A stretch of DNA of 64,000 bases from assembly GCF_001598255.1 (NCBI RefSeq), contig NZ_BCYP01000017.1, positions 1 through 64,000 of the forward strand, given 5' to 3'. The position numbers were made by a program, and so were the translations under genes. The notes beneath the pieces were generated by a model. It saw nothing but the letters and a program-made list of their open reading frames with translations, searched no databases and was not told the DNA's origin. Positions 19,292 through 27,764 of this stretch are shown piece by piece (the first letter of the stretch is position 1; every line of letters starts with the position of its first letter). Source of the DNA: Mitsuaria chitosanitabida ATCC BAA-476 = NBRC 102408. GTDB lineage: Bacteria > Pseudomonadota > Gammaproteobacteria > Burkholderiales > Burkholderiaceae_C.

Positions 19292-19909
19292 TTACCGCGC
19301 GACGTCCCGCCTCGTGTCCGCAGAGGCGCCCGCCAGACGGCGCTGCAGCGCAATGAAATCGTCCATCGCCCGCCACAGCGGCTCGTAGCGAACAGCGTCG
19401 CCGTCGAGCTGCGCGAGCGCCAGCGCGCTGGCCTCGAGCGTGCTGCGTTGGTGCTCAGACCTCGCGCGGCGGATCGCATAGCGCGACGCTGGCGGTGCGG
19501 CGAGCGCCAGGCGCGGCAGCGTCTGCAGCCAGGGGTTCTGGTGGAGGAGGCGAAGACTGCGACGCCAGGTGCCGTCCAGCACCACCAGGGAGAGGGGCGC
19601 GATGCGGGCGGGCGGCCACGGGCTCGGCGCGGCGACCTTGCCGTCGCCGGGCGTGTCCGGATACAGCAGCACGTGGCGATCGAGGTCGACGGGCGAGTCG
19701 AAGTGCCGGCCGACGCGGAGCTCCGCCTGTGTCAGGCAGGCCCTCAACAGCGCGGCGGTGCCCTTCGCCTGTCCCTGTTCATCGGGATCCTGGAGGATCA
19801 GCAGCCGGGTGAAGTTGTCGACGCGATGGATGCATCCACACCAGCACCCGGCGAGCGGCCGACGGCATCCGTCGCAGACGGGGCGCCGGCCGCCGGGGGG
19901 CGCGGGCAT
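19292..19909 (-). CDS. DTW-domain protein, probable tRNA-uridine aminocarboxypropyltransferase
   Basis: DTW-domain enzymes of the TapT/YfiP type add the acp group to uridine in tRNA (acp3U47 in E. coli). The 205-residue product has the N-terminal Cys cluster CDGCRRPLAGCWCGC, probably a zinc site, and the family motif in the form LDGTWRRS. The ATG start at 19909 overlaps the TGA stop of proQ by one base; a TTG codon directly upstream is less likely. selD follows. Exact substrate in this organism is not shown. Confidence 0.85.
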   Translation of the reverse strand: MPAPPGGRRPVCDGCRRPLAGCWCGCIHRVDNFTRLLILQDPDEQGQAKGTAALLRACLTQAELRVGRHFDSPVDLDRHVLLYPDTPGDGKVAAPSPWPPARIAPLSLVVLDGTWRRSLRLLHQNPWLQTLPRLALAAPPASRYAIRRARSEHQRSTLEASALALAQLDGDAVRYEPLWRAMDDFIALQRRLAGASADTRRDVAR

Positions 19910-20760
19910 CAACCGGGCTGGCGCGGCGGCTTGCGACCGTCGTTCGGACGGCCCTGGCCGTCACGGCGGGGGCGATCGCCCCGATTGCCGCCATCGCCAC
20001 GCGGGCCCTGGCCGGGACGGCCTTCGCCGCGAGGGCCGCCACCGCGCGGACCGCCGCGACGATCATCGCCGCCACGCGGGCCGCGCTCCTGGCGATCGAA
20101 GCGTTCCGGGCGCGGAGGCTGCTGGGCATCCTCTTCGCGCGCCAGCGCCAGCTGCGCGTCCAACTGCTCCTGCGTCAGGCCCTTGAGCGCGCAGAAGTTG
20201 GCCGGCGTCAGCGTCGTGCGGGAGAAGTCGCGCAGCAGCTGCGCGCGTTCCTGGCGGCCACGGTCTTCCTCGGCGCGGCGCGCGTCGACGATGCCGCGGC
20301 GGCGGGTCAGTTCCACCTTGGCGGCCTCACGATGCTCGTCGCTCAGCTCGCCGGCGGGCTGGCCGTCCAGGTCGAAACGGGTCTTGGCCTTGCTCAGCGC
20401 GATCAGATAGCCCGTGCCGCCGGTATAGCGGCGCAGGAAGGCCGACAGCTGGGCCTTGGTGAACTTGCCGGGCGCGCGCTCCTGGATGTCCGACTGGACG
20501 CGCAGCTTCAGCGGCTTGGCGCCACCGGTGAACAGCGCCGGGAACAGCTCCTTCAGCTGCGCGGCCACCGCCTGCACGTCGACGCGCGCGGCGTCGTTCT
20601 TCGTGCCGGCTGCAGCGCCGGGCGCGGGCTCGGCGGCCGTCTCGGCAGCGGGCGTCGCCTCGACCGGAGCGGCCGACAGCGCGTCCTGGGCCGGGTCCGG
20701 CTGAGGGGCGGGCGTCTGGGAAGGGGTCACGTCGCCTTGCGGCGGGGTGCTGGAGGACAT
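19909..20760 (-). CDS. proQ: ProQ/FinO-family RNA chaperone with RGG-rich tail
   Basis: ProQ/FinO proteins bind structured sRNAs and mRNA 3' ends. The 283-residue product has an Ala/Pro-rich N-terminal stretch (about 1-57), a ProQ domain (about 58-180, with LKELFPALFTGGAKPLKL and FLRRYTGGTGYL), and a tail (about 215-283) made of repeated Arg-Gly-Gly and Gly-Pro-Arg units. The tail is likely disordered and RNA binding, and replaces the C-terminal Tudor-like domain of E. coli ProQ. It is translationally coupled to the DTW gene downstream. Confidence 0.88.
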   Translation of the reverse strand: MSSSTPPQGDVTPSQTPAPQPDPAQDALSAAPVEATPAAETAAEPAPGAAAGTKNDAARVDVQAVAAQLKELFPALFTGGAKPLKLRVQSDIQERAPGKFTKAQLSAFLRRYTGGTGYLIALSKAKTRFDLDGQPAGELSDEHREAAKVELTRRRGIVDARRAEEDRGRQERAQLLRDFSRTTLTPANFCALKGLTQEQLDAQLALAREEDAQQPPRPERFDRQERGPRGGDDRRGGPRGGGPRGEGRPGQGPRGDGGNRGDRPRRDGQGRPNDGRKPPRQPG

Positions 20761-20893
20761 GAATCAAGCGGCGCGAAGCCGGCCAACGGGAAAAGGCGGG
20801 ATTGTGCCCATAGCCGCGCGGGCGTGGCAATTCACGTCGATCGACCTCGGCCGCCGGTCCTTCCGGAAAGAAGGCCCCGGGAGCGACGCCGGA

Positions 20894-21097
20894 TCAGGTC
20901 TTGGGTTCGCAGGCGGGCTTGCAGATCAGCTCGGTGCGGCCCAGGATGCGCTTGGACTGCAGGCTGCTCGGGGGACGGTGGCGTCCGCACTTGAAGCAGG
21001 AACGAGTCTGTCCGCTTCCCTGGAACGGCGACCCTCCCAGCTTGGAGGCATAGCGCAGGCCGTCTTCCCGAACGGCGGTGCTGGTGTCTTTGCTCAT
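20894..21097 (-). CDS. Small Cys4 (zinc-ribbon-like) protein, paralogue A
   Basis: A 67-residue protein of unknown function. Four Cys (34, 37, 59, 63) form a CxxC...CxxxC pattern suggesting a zinc site. The N-terminal part has DGLRY.SK..GSPF, then SCFKCGRHRP. A second gene at 21,959-22,198 encodes a clear paralogue with the same segments and Cys spacing; the two flank tdk on the opposite strand. The start ATG 21097 is chosen by alignment with the paralogue; the upstream ribosome site is weak. Nucleic acid or protein binding is only a guess. Confidence 0.75.
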   Translation of the reverse strand: MSKDTSTAVREDGLRYASKLGGSPFQGSGQTRSCFKCGRHRPPSSLQSKRILGRTELICKPACEPKT

Positions 21098-21294
21098 GGT
21101 CTCGCTTCGCTTGCGCTCTTGTTCGCGCCAGCGGGCTCGTGTCCCGCGGCACATCGATTCCCTCTCGATCGATATTAGGTGGGGCGTGTGACGGCCCGCT
21201 ACATCGCTTGCCCGGGGGTGAAAGCACGGCCCGACGAACGGTCGGGTTTGCGTCGACAATCGCCCGCTGCCCGACGCCCGGGTGTTCGAGAACC

Positions 21295-21855
21295 ATGGCC
21301 AAACTGTTTTTCCGCTACGCCGCGATGAATGCCGGCAAGTCCACCGCGCTGCTGCAGGTGGCGCACAACTACGAGGAACGCGGCCATGCGGTGCGGATCT
21401 TCACGGCCAACGTCGACGACCGGTACGGGAAGGGCTTCGTGACCTCGCGCCTGGGGCCGCAGCGGCAGGCCGAGGTGTTCACCGGGGAGACGGACTTCCG
21501 CGCGCTGCTGACGCAATCGCCGGGCATCGCCTGCGTGCTGGTCGACGAGGCGCAGTTCCTGTCCAAGGACCAGGTCTGGTCGCTGCACGAGATCGCGCAC
21601 ATGCGCCACGTGCCGGTCATCTGCTACGGGCTGCGGACGGACTTCCAGGGGGAGCTGTTCACCGGATCGGCGGCGCTGCTGGCGCTGGCTGACGAAATGG
21701 ACGAGATGAAGACCATCTGCGACTGCGGTCGCAAGGCCACGATGAACATGCGCGTGGATGCCAGCGGCCGCAAGCAGACCGAGGGCGCGCAGGTCGAGAT
21801 CGGCGGCAACTCCCGTTACCGCGCGGTCTGCGGGCGCTGCTTCAGGGCGTCCTGA
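21295..21855 (+). CDS. tdk: Thymidine kinase
   Basis: Type II thymidine kinase phosphorylates thymidine to dTMP in nucleotide salvage. The 186-residue product shows the P-loop MNAGKST, the VDEAQFL segment with the catalytic carboxylate region, and the zinc site formed by CDCGRKA and CGRC. The start ATG 21295 begins MAKLFFRYAAMNAGK, the usual N-terminus; an upstream open frame is not conserved. It is flanked on both sides by the minus-strand Cys4 paralogues. Confidence 0.95.
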   Translation: MAKLFFRYAAMNAGKSTALLQVAHNYEERGHAVRIFTANVDDRYGKGFVTSRLGPQRQAEVFTGETDFRALLTQSPGIACVLVDEAQFLSKDQVWSLHEIAHMRHVPVICYGLRTDFQGELFTGSAALLALADEMDEMKTICDCGRKATMNMRVDASGRKQTEGAQVEIGGNSRYRAVCGRCFRAS

Positions 21856-21958
21856 GCAGGCCGGTGGTGGCCGCGGGCGCGCGGACACCGTTCAGCCGAC
21901 AAGCGAACGCGGCGCCGGCCAGCGGAGTGCTGGCCACGTGCGCCGCGTGAGCCTGGGC

Positions 21959-22198
21959 TTACTTCTTGACTGCCAGCTGCTCTTCCAGTTCCTTGCAGGA
22001 CGGCGCGCAGACCGGCTGGGACTTGCCCAGGAGCTTGCGGGACTTCAGCAGCGCGCGTGGGCGATGCTTGCCGCAGAGGAAGCACGACATCGTGGCCGCG
22101 CCGAACGAGGAGGTTGCCGCGAAGGGCGAACCGGGAGCTTTAGAGCGATAGCGAAGACCATCGGCTTCGATGGTCGTCTTGGTCGTATCCTTGGCCAC
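21959..22198 (-). CDS. Small Cys4 (zinc-ribbon-like) protein, paralogue B
   Basis: A 79-residue protein related to the product of 20,894-21,097. Shared parts are the N-terminal KDT, DGLRY.SK..GSPF, SCF.CG.HRP and the final C.P.C pair; Cys 39, 42, 64 and 68 have the same spacing as in paralogue A. The start is GTG 22198 with AGGA about 8 nt upstream. The C-terminus is longer and charged. It lies divergent from the GAF-domain gene. Function unknown. Confidence 0.78.
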   Translation of the reverse strand: MAKDTTKTTIEADGLRYRSKAPGSPFAATSSFGAATMSCFLCGKHRPRALLKSRKLLGKSQPVCAPSCKELEEQLAVKK

Positions 22199-22405
22199 GC
22201 TGATCCTGATCCTGATAAGAGTATGAAATGCGGCGCCGACGCCCCGAGTTCCCCCCTGGGGGCAGACGGCGAAACCCGTATTTTCCTACAAGCGCGGGCC
22301 AACCCGTATCGGGCCATCGCTAATGCCCGAGACGAAAGGTCGCCCGTTGCGTCGTATTCCGACAGTCCGAGGGCCTTTGGGCATGTAACACGACTACAAG
22401 TTGGC

Positions 22406-22435
22406 TTGGCACGCTTTAGGGAAAACACCTAGAAT
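22406..22435 (+). promoter_or_regulatory. Putative promoter of the GAF-domain gene
   Basis: TTGGCA (22406-22411) and TAGAAT (22430-22435) with an 18-bp spacer lie 62 nt before the start codon. Confidence 0.55.
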
Positions 22436-22497
22436 GGGCCCGCGCCGTTTCACCGTGGCGTCAACAACAAGGACAACACAGGGAAGCGAGCACATCG

Positions 22498-23055
22498 ATG
22501 GAGAGGATCGAAGGGCTGTTCGCCGCCATGCGGGCGGCCAGCCAAGACTTGGAATGGCCCGCCACGGAATTTCGCGACGCGGGTCTGGACACCCCCGGCG
22601 ACCTCGCCGCGCGCTATGCGCAGGCGGTCAGCACGGCGTTGTGCGACTACTTCCGCAGTTCGCACGCCAGCCTCTGGTTGCTTGACGGGGAACCCGGTCT
22701 CTACCGCCTGCGGTGCCTGGGCGCGCGCTCCGTCGACGGCCCCAGCCGCCAACTCCCGGTCTGCGAGCAGCAGGCCTATCCCGGCTACTTCGACGCCCTG
22801 CTGCACGAGGGCGTCTTCTGCTGCGTCGACGCGCAGACCGACTCCCGCCTGAACCAGCTTCAGCCGCCGCCGACCTGGCGCGCCATGCTGGACGTCAGCG
22901 GCCAGATCAACGGCAAGACCGTGGGCGTGCTCGCGCTGGGACAGCGCAGCGCCGCCCGCGACTGGACCAAGCGCGAGGAACTCGATCTGCGCCGCGCCAC
23001 CGCCAAGGCCTGCCTGCACCTGCACGCGCTGCGGGGGGAGCTCGAGGCGGTCTGA
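22498..23055 (+). CDS. GAF-domain protein
   Basis: A 185-residue cytosolic protein consisting mainly of one GAF-like sensor fold: CDYFRSSHASLWLLD in the first strands and MLDVSGQINGKTVGVLALGQ in the last strands, ending in helices. There is no output domain attached, so it may sense a small molecule or pair with a partner. The Cys pattern does not match free-methionine sulfoxide reductase. The start ATG 22498 has GGGAAG upstream. No operon partner is evident. Confidence 0.7.
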   Translation: MERIEGLFAAMRAASQDLEWPATEFRDAGLDTPGDLAARYAQAVSTALCDYFRSSHASLWLLDGEPGLYRLRCLGARSVDGPSRQLPVCEQQAYPGYFDALLHEGVFCCVDAQTDSRLNQLQPPPTWRAMLDVSGQINGKTVGVLALGQRSAARDWTKREELDLRRATAKACLHLHALRGELEAV

Positions 23056-23149
23056 CCGCCCCGCGGCGTGCGATCGTCCTGGTCGACGCCCGATGCTTCT
23101 CCGCGTCGGCCCCTCAGCCTCACCTGTTCTTGAGATCGATCAACGTCGA

Positions 23150-23161
23150 CCGACCGGTCGG
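23150..23161. promoter_or_regulatory. 12-bp palindrome in the spacer upstream of livH
   Basis: CCGACCGGTCGG is a perfect palindrome that could be an operator. It sits in the 312-nt gene-free stretch 23,056-23,367, which also contains a -10-like TAGAGT at 23,222-23,227 without a clear -35. Nothing else is recognised there. Confidence 0.3.
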
Positions 23162-23367
23162 ATGAACGTATTGCGAATTGTCAATGCGGCATCCACTGAC
23201 GGAACGCCTGTCGAATCTCGCTAGAGTCGGTCGCCGAGTCGAACCCAAGTCGAACAGACGACCAACCTCGGGCAGGCGGCCTTCGGAGCGGCCGCGACGA
23301 CGCCACCCCTGAGGTCGGCGCGATCGCGGTCAACGGACGCTTGCCCGGAACCACGACAGGAGACAAG

Positions 23368-24402
23368 GTGGACGGGGCGATAGCAAGCATCCTGGTGCTG
23401 GACGGGGTGACCAACGGCGCGATCTACGCGTTGCTGGCACTGGCCCTGGTCCTGGTATTCGCGGTCACGCGGGTGATCTTCATCCCGCAGGGCGAGTTCG
23501 TCGCCTTCGGCGCGCTGACGCTGGCGGGCCTGCAACTCGGTCAGACACCGCTGACCATCCACTTCCTGATCGCGATGGCGCTGCTCGCCGCGGTGCTGGA
23601 CCTGATCGCCGCCGCGCGGGCGGGGCGCGTCGGGGTGGAAATCAAGTCCGTCGCATTGCGCGCGCTGCCCGGCCTGGTCATCGGTGTCGCCGCCTTGCTG
23701 CTGGCGCCGATGAAGCTGCCGCTGGCGGCACAGGCGCTGCTGACGCTGGCCGTGGTGACGCCCATGGGCGGGCTGCTCTACCGGCTGGCCTACCAGTCGC
23801 TGGCGGACGCCTCGGTGCTGGTGCTGCTGATCGTGTCGGTCGGCGTGCACTTCGCGCTCACCGGGTTGGGCCTGGTGTTCTTCGGTGCCGAGGGCTCGCG
23901 CAATCCCAGCTTCTGGGACGCGTCCTTCAACCTCGGGCCGCTGATGTTCTCGGGCCAGACGATGATCATCGTCCTGGTGTCGCTGGCCCTGATCGCCGCG
24001 CTGTGGCTCTTCTTCGAGCGCAGCCTCTACGGGAAGGCGCTGCGCGCCACCGCGGTGAACCGTCTGGGCGCGCGGCTGATGGGCATCTCCAGCACCTCGG
24101 CCGGTCGCCTGTCCTTCACGCTGGCGGCCTTCATCGGCGCGCTGTCGGGCATCCTCATCAGCCCGACCACGACGATCTTCTACGACAGCGGCTTCCTCAT
24201 CGGCCTGAAGGGCTTCGTCGCGGCGGTCTTCGCCGGGCTGTCGAGCTACCCCGGCGCCGCCGTGGGCGCGCTGCTGGTGGGCCTCGTCGAGTCCTTCAGC
24301 TCCTTCTGGGCGAGTGCCTTCAAGGAGGTCATCGTCTTCACCTCCATCCTGCCGGTGCTCCTGTGGCGCAGCTGGCGCGACCCGCATCACGAGGAGCATT
24401 GA
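23368..24402 (+). CDS. livH: Branched-chain amino acid type ABC permease, LivH
   Basis: An inner membrane permease of the LivH family (branched-chain amino acids, amides, urea or aromatic acids as possible substrates). The start is GTG 23368 with AGGAG 5 nt upstream, giving 344 residues; an in-frame TTG at 23341 is less likely. Multiple hydrophobic segments are present, with the conserved DGVTNGAIYALLALALVLV start and the RATAVNRLGARLMGIS loop. It forms an operon with livM-livG and livF. No binding protein gene is adjacent. Confidence 0.88.
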   Translation: MDGAIASILVLDGVTNGAIYALLALALVLVFAVTRVIFIPQGEFVAFGALTLAGLQLGQTPLTIHFLIAMALLAAVLDLIAAARAGRVGVEIKSVALRALPGLVIGVAALLLAPMKLPLAAQALLTLAVVTPMGGLLYRLAYQSLADASVLVLLIVSVGVHFALTGLGLVFFGAEGSRNPSFWDASFNLGPLMFSGQTMIIVLVSLALIAALWLFFERSLYGKALRATAVNRLGARLMGISSTSAGRLSFTLAAFIGALSGILISPTTTIFYDSGFLIGLKGFVAAVFAGLSSYPGAAVGALLVGLVESFSSFWASAFKEVIVFTSILPVLLWRSWRDPHHEEH

Positions 24403-24403
24403 C

Positions 24404-26263
24404 GTGGCCGCCGACCGATCCTCCATGATGGCTTCGAACGCGAAGCCCGCGCCCGACGCGGCGACCTCCGCCACCGTCCTTCCCCCCTGGTCCCGACGTC
24501 TCGCGCCGGCCCTGCTGGTGGCCGTCATCGCGCTGCTGCCGCTGCTGCCCGTCCCGGAGTTCTGGATCACGCAGCTGAACTACATCGGCATGTTCGCGCT
24601 GGTCGCGCTGGGGTTGGTGCTGCTGACCGGCGTCGGCGGGCTGACCTCCTTCGGCCAGGCCGCCTTTGTCGGCGTCGGCGCCTATGCGACCGCGCTGCTG
24701 AGCGCGCGCTACGGGCTCTCGCCCTGGCTCGGCCTGGTCGTGGGCATGGCGGTGACGCTGGTGATCTCGCTGGTGCTGGCGCTGATCACGCTGCGCATGT
24801 CGGGTCATTACCTGCCGCTCGCCACCATCGCCTGGGCGCTGAGCCTGAACTTCACCATCGCCAACCTCGAGGTGCTCGGCAAGTACGACGGCCTGCTGGG
24901 CGTGCCGGCGATCGAGCTCTTCGGCCTCAGCCTGGCCGATGGCCGCGCGATCTACTACCTGATCTGGCTGTTCGCGATCCTGGGCGCGATCGCGGTGCGC
25001 AACCTGCTGGACTCGCGTCCGGGCCGCGCCATCCGCGCGCTGGGCGGCGCCACGGTGATGGCCGAATCGATGGGTGTCTCCACCTTCCGCTACAAGGTCG
25101 TGATCTTCCTGATCGCGGCGCAGCTGGCGTCGGTGTCGGGCTGGCTGTTCGCGCATGTGCAGCGCACGGTGAACCCCAGCCCCTTCGGTCTGAAGATGGG
25201 CATCGAGTACCTGTTCATGGCCGTCGTCGGCGGCGTGTCCAGCGTGTGGGGCGCCTTCGTCGGCGCGGGCGTGTTCAAGATCATCGAGGACCAGCTCAAG
25301 GAGCTGCTGCCGCGCCTGCTCGGCAGCAACGGCAACTTCGAGATCATCGTGCTGGGCGTCGTGCTGGTGCTGATGCTCAAGTACGCGCCCAAGGGACTGT
25401 GGCCGTCGCTGCAAGCCTGGATCGCGCGCCGCTGGCCGACGCCACCCCGCGCGCGCGACTGGGACGGCGCCGCCGCGCTGCCCGCGCGCGCGAAGCCGGA
25501 GGCCGGCACGGTGTTGCTCAAGGTCGACAAGCTGCGCAAGCAGTTCGGCGGCCTGGTCGCGGTGAACGATGTCAGCTTCGAGCTGCGCGCCGGCGAGATC
25601 ATGGGCCTGATCGGCCCCAACGGCGCCGGCAAGTCCACGACTTTCAACCTCATCTCCGGCGTGCTGTCGGCCACCAGCGGTCAGCTGCACTTCGCCGGCG
25701 AGTCCGTCACCGGGCTCCCTTCGCGTCAGATCGCGCGTCGCGGCCTGTCGCGCACCTTCCAGCACGTGAAGATGATCGCGGACATGACGGTGCTGGAGAA
25801 CGTCGCGCTGGGGGGCTACCTGCGCTCGCGCAGCGGCACCGGCCGCGCGATGCTGAGGCTCGATCGCGAGGAGGAGCGGCGCCTGTTCGCCGAGGCCGAG
25901 GCGCAACTGCGCCGCATCGGCATGCAGGACCACCTGCACGAGCTCGCCGGCAACCTGGCGCTCGGACCGCAGCGGCTGATGGAGATCGCGCGCGCGCTGT
26001 GCAGCGACCCGTCGCTGCTGCTGCTCGACGAGCCGGCGGCCGGGCTGCGGCTCAAGGAGAAGCAGTCGCTCGCCGCGGTGCTGCGCCAGCTGCGCGCGGA
26101 GGGCATGAGCATCCTGCTGGTCGAGCACGACATGGACTTCGTGATGGGCCTCACCGACCGCATCGTGGTGATGGAGTTCGGCACCAAGCTGATCGAGGGC
26201 ACGCCCGCCGAAGTGCAGGCCAGCCCCGAGGTGCGGGCGGCCTATCTGGGAACGGAACACTGA
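24404..26263 (+). CDS. Fused ABC permease-ATPase, LivM-LivG
   Basis: A single 619-residue protein joins a LivM-type permease (residues about 20-340, with LTSFGQAAFVGVGAYA and the EAA-like ALGGATVMAESMGVS loop) to a LivG-type ATPase (from about residue 369). The ATPase has Walker A GPNGAGKST (about 404-412), Walker B LLLLDEP, and the H-loop VEHD; the signature is the variant LALGPQR. A Pro/Ala-rich linker separates the halves. The GTG 24404 start has GAGGAG upstream and lies 1 nt after the livH stop; ATG 24425 is an alternative. Confidence 0.88.
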   Translation: MAADRSSMMASNAKPAPDAATSATVLPPWSRRLAPALLVAVIALLPLLPVPEFWITQLNYIGMFALVALGLVLLTGVGGLTSFGQAAFVGVGAYATALLSARYGLSPWLGLVVGMAVTLVISLVLALITLRMSGHYLPLATIAWALSLNFTIANLEVLGKYDGLLGVPAIELFGLSLADGRAIYYLIWLFAILGAIAVRNLLDSRPGRAIRALGGATVMAESMGVSTFRYKVVIFLIAAQLASVSGWLFAHVQRTVNPSPFGLKMGIEYLFMAVVGGVSSVWGAFVGAGVFKIIEDQLKELLPRLLGSNGNFEIIVLGVVLVLMLKYAPKGLWPSLQAWIARRWPTPPRARDWDGAAALPARAKPEAGTVLLKVDKLRKQFGGLVAVNDVSFELRAGEIMGLIGPNGAGKSTTFNLISGVLSATSGQLHFAGESVTGLPSRQIARRGLSRTFQHVKMIADMTVLENVALGGYLRSRSGTGRAMLRLDREEERRLFAEAEAQLRRIGMQDHLHELAGNLALGPQRLMEIARALCSDPSLLLLDEPAAGLRLKEKQSLAAVLRQLRAEGMSILLVEHDMDFVMGLTDRIVVMEFGTKLIEGTPAEVQASPEVRAAYLGTEH

Positions 26264-26264
26264 C

Positions 26265-26996
26265 ATGAGCGAGTTGTTGAAGGTCAGCGGATTGCATGCC
26301 GGCTACGGCCGCGCCGAGGTGCTGACGGGCCTGGACCTGAAGCTGCGCCAGGGCGAGGTGGTCACCGTCATCGGTCCCAACGGCGCGGGCAAGAGCACGA
26401 CGCTGAACGCGCTGATGGGCGTGCTGCCGGCGCGCGGTCAGATCCTGTTCGACGGCGAGGACGTCAACGGCCTCGGGCTCGAGGAGCGCGTCATGAAGGG
26501 CCTGGCCCTGGTGCCCGAGAAGCGCGAGCTGTTCACCACCATGTCCGTCGAGGACAACCTGGTGCTGGGCGGCTTCCGGCCGATGCGCCTGGGCATCAAG
26601 GATTGGCGCGACGAGCTGGAGCGCGTCTACGCGCTGTTCCCGCGCCTGAAGGAGCGGCGCGCGCAGCTCGCCGGCACGCTGTCGGGCGGCGAGCGCCAGA
26701 TGCTGGCGGTCGGCCGCGCGCTGATGGCGCGGCCCAAGCTGCTGATGCTGGACGAGCCCAGCCTGGGCCTGGCGCCGCTGATCGTGAAGGAGGTCTTCCG
26801 CATCGTCGCGCGGTTGCGCGAGGCGGGCGTCTCCATCCTGCTGATCGAGCAGAACGCCCGCGCGGCGCTCGAGGTCGCGGACTACGGCTACGTGCTGGAG
26901 ACGGGCGAGATCGCCCTGCAGGGCCCGGCCGCGGAACTGGCCAAGGATCCGCGCGTCATCGAGACCTATCTCGGCGCGGCCCGCAAGGCGCATTGA
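26265..26996 (+). CDS. livF: Branched-chain amino acid type ABC ATPase, LivF
   Basis: The second ATPase of the Liv-type transporter, 243 residues. Walker A GPNGAGKST, signature LSGGERQML, Walker B LLMLDEPSLGL and the LIEQN switch are all visible. It starts 1 nt after the livM-livG stop, so translation is probably coupled. The neighbours define a transporter with LivH, LivM-LivG fusion and LivF that needs an unlinked periplasmic binding protein. Confidence 0.92.
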   Translation: MSELLKVSGLHAGYGRAEVLTGLDLKLRQGEVVTVIGPNGAGKSTTLNALMGVLPARGQILFDGEDVNGLGLEERVMKGLALVPEKRELFTTMSVEDNLVLGGFRPMRLGIKDWRDELERVYALFPRLKERRAQLAGTLSGGERQMLAVGRALMARPKLLMLDEPSLGLAPLIVKEVFRIVARLREAGVSILLIEQNARAALEVADYGYVLETGEIALQGPAAELAKDPRVIETYLGAARKAH

Positions 26997-27017
26997 GGCG
27001 ACAGGCGGGGCCGGTCG

Positions 27018-27085
27018 CCGGGACGGCGTCCCGGTCCCGTGCCCCGATCCGGACGCCGGCGACGGACGCGGACGGCGCGTCCGTC
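27018..27085. terminator. Two hairpins between convergent livF and the VOC gene
   Basis: CCGGGA/TCCCGG (27018-27034) and a perfect 10-bp GACGGACGCG/CGCGTCCGTC (27061-27085) lie between the converging genes. Neither has a T-run, so termination by these structures is only inferred. Confidence 0.4.
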
Positions 27086-27098
27086 GACCGATGAGCGG

Positions 27099-27572
27099 TC
27101 AGTGCTGCTGACCCTCGGCGAACATCTTGGCCAGGCGCTCGTGCAGTTGCGCCTCGCCGACGTCCTCGATGTGCGTCGCCACCATCCACTTGTGGCCGAA
27201 GGGATCGGTGACCAGGCCCATGCGGTCGCCCCAGAAATGGTCCTGCACCGGCATCTCGATCCTGGCGCCGGCGGCCTCGGCCGCCTTCACCGTGGCGTCG
27301 GCGTCCGGCACGTAGATCGTCAGGTTGACCGGCGATCCGTTCAGCTTCAGCGGGCTGGTGCCGCCGAAGTGCTCGCGCTCCTCGGTCATCATGAAGCGGG
27401 CGCCGCCGACGGTCAGTTCGGCGTGCATCAGGCCGTCGGGCGCGTCCAGGCGCAGCAGCAGCTTGGCGCCGAAGGCGCGCTGGTAGAAGGCGATGGCCGC
27501 CTCGGCGCCGCGCACGGTCAGGTAGGGGAGGACGCCGCTCGGGGCCGGCACGGGGGTCACGAAGGTCGACAT
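27099..27572 (-). CDS. VOC-family (PhnB/glyoxalase-like) protein
   Basis: A 157-residue protein of the vicinal oxygen chelate fold, closest in style to PhnB/YdcN-like members. Two beta-alpha-beta-beta-beta units are visible: the first with PYLTVRGAEAAIAFYQRAFGA, the second with VNLTIYVPDADATVKAAEAAG and the end DPFGHKWMVATH. Metal ligands and substrate cannot be assigned. The start ATG 27572 has CAGGAGA upstream. It converges with livF. Confidence 0.85.
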   Translation of the reverse strand: MSTFVTPVPAPSGVLPYLTVRGAEAAIAFYQRAFGAKLLLRLDAPDGLMHAELTVGGARFMMTEEREHFGGTSPLKLNGSPVNLTIYVPDADATVKAAEAAGARIEMPVQDHFWGDRMGLVTDPFGHKWMVATHIEDVGEAQLHERLAKMFAEGQQH

Positions 27573-27764
27573 GGTGGTCTCCTGGGTTGAAGAGGGAATA
27601 CATCCCCACGACGACCGAGATCCTGCCGTTTCGACATCAGGATGTCGGCGCCTTTACGCGGCGCCGACGTCCCCGGTGCGCCGGACACCCTGACTCGGGG
27701 GGACTGTCATGCGATTCCGGTCGAAAGGAATCCGTCCGGCCGACCATAATCCGCCGACCCGACC

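Noticed and set aside
18520-19356. Plus-strand open frame antisense to selD
   Set aside because: selD on the minus strand has clear catalytic motifs; the antisense frame has low-complexity Arg/His/Gly content.
22498-23055. GAF protein as free methionine sulfoxide reductase
   Set aside because: The spacing of Cys residues and surrounding motifs do not match that enzyme family.
24338-26266. Very long minus-strand frame opposite livM-livG
   Set aside because: It mirrors the GC-rich codons of the real gene and is full of Gln/His/Arg runs without any domain.
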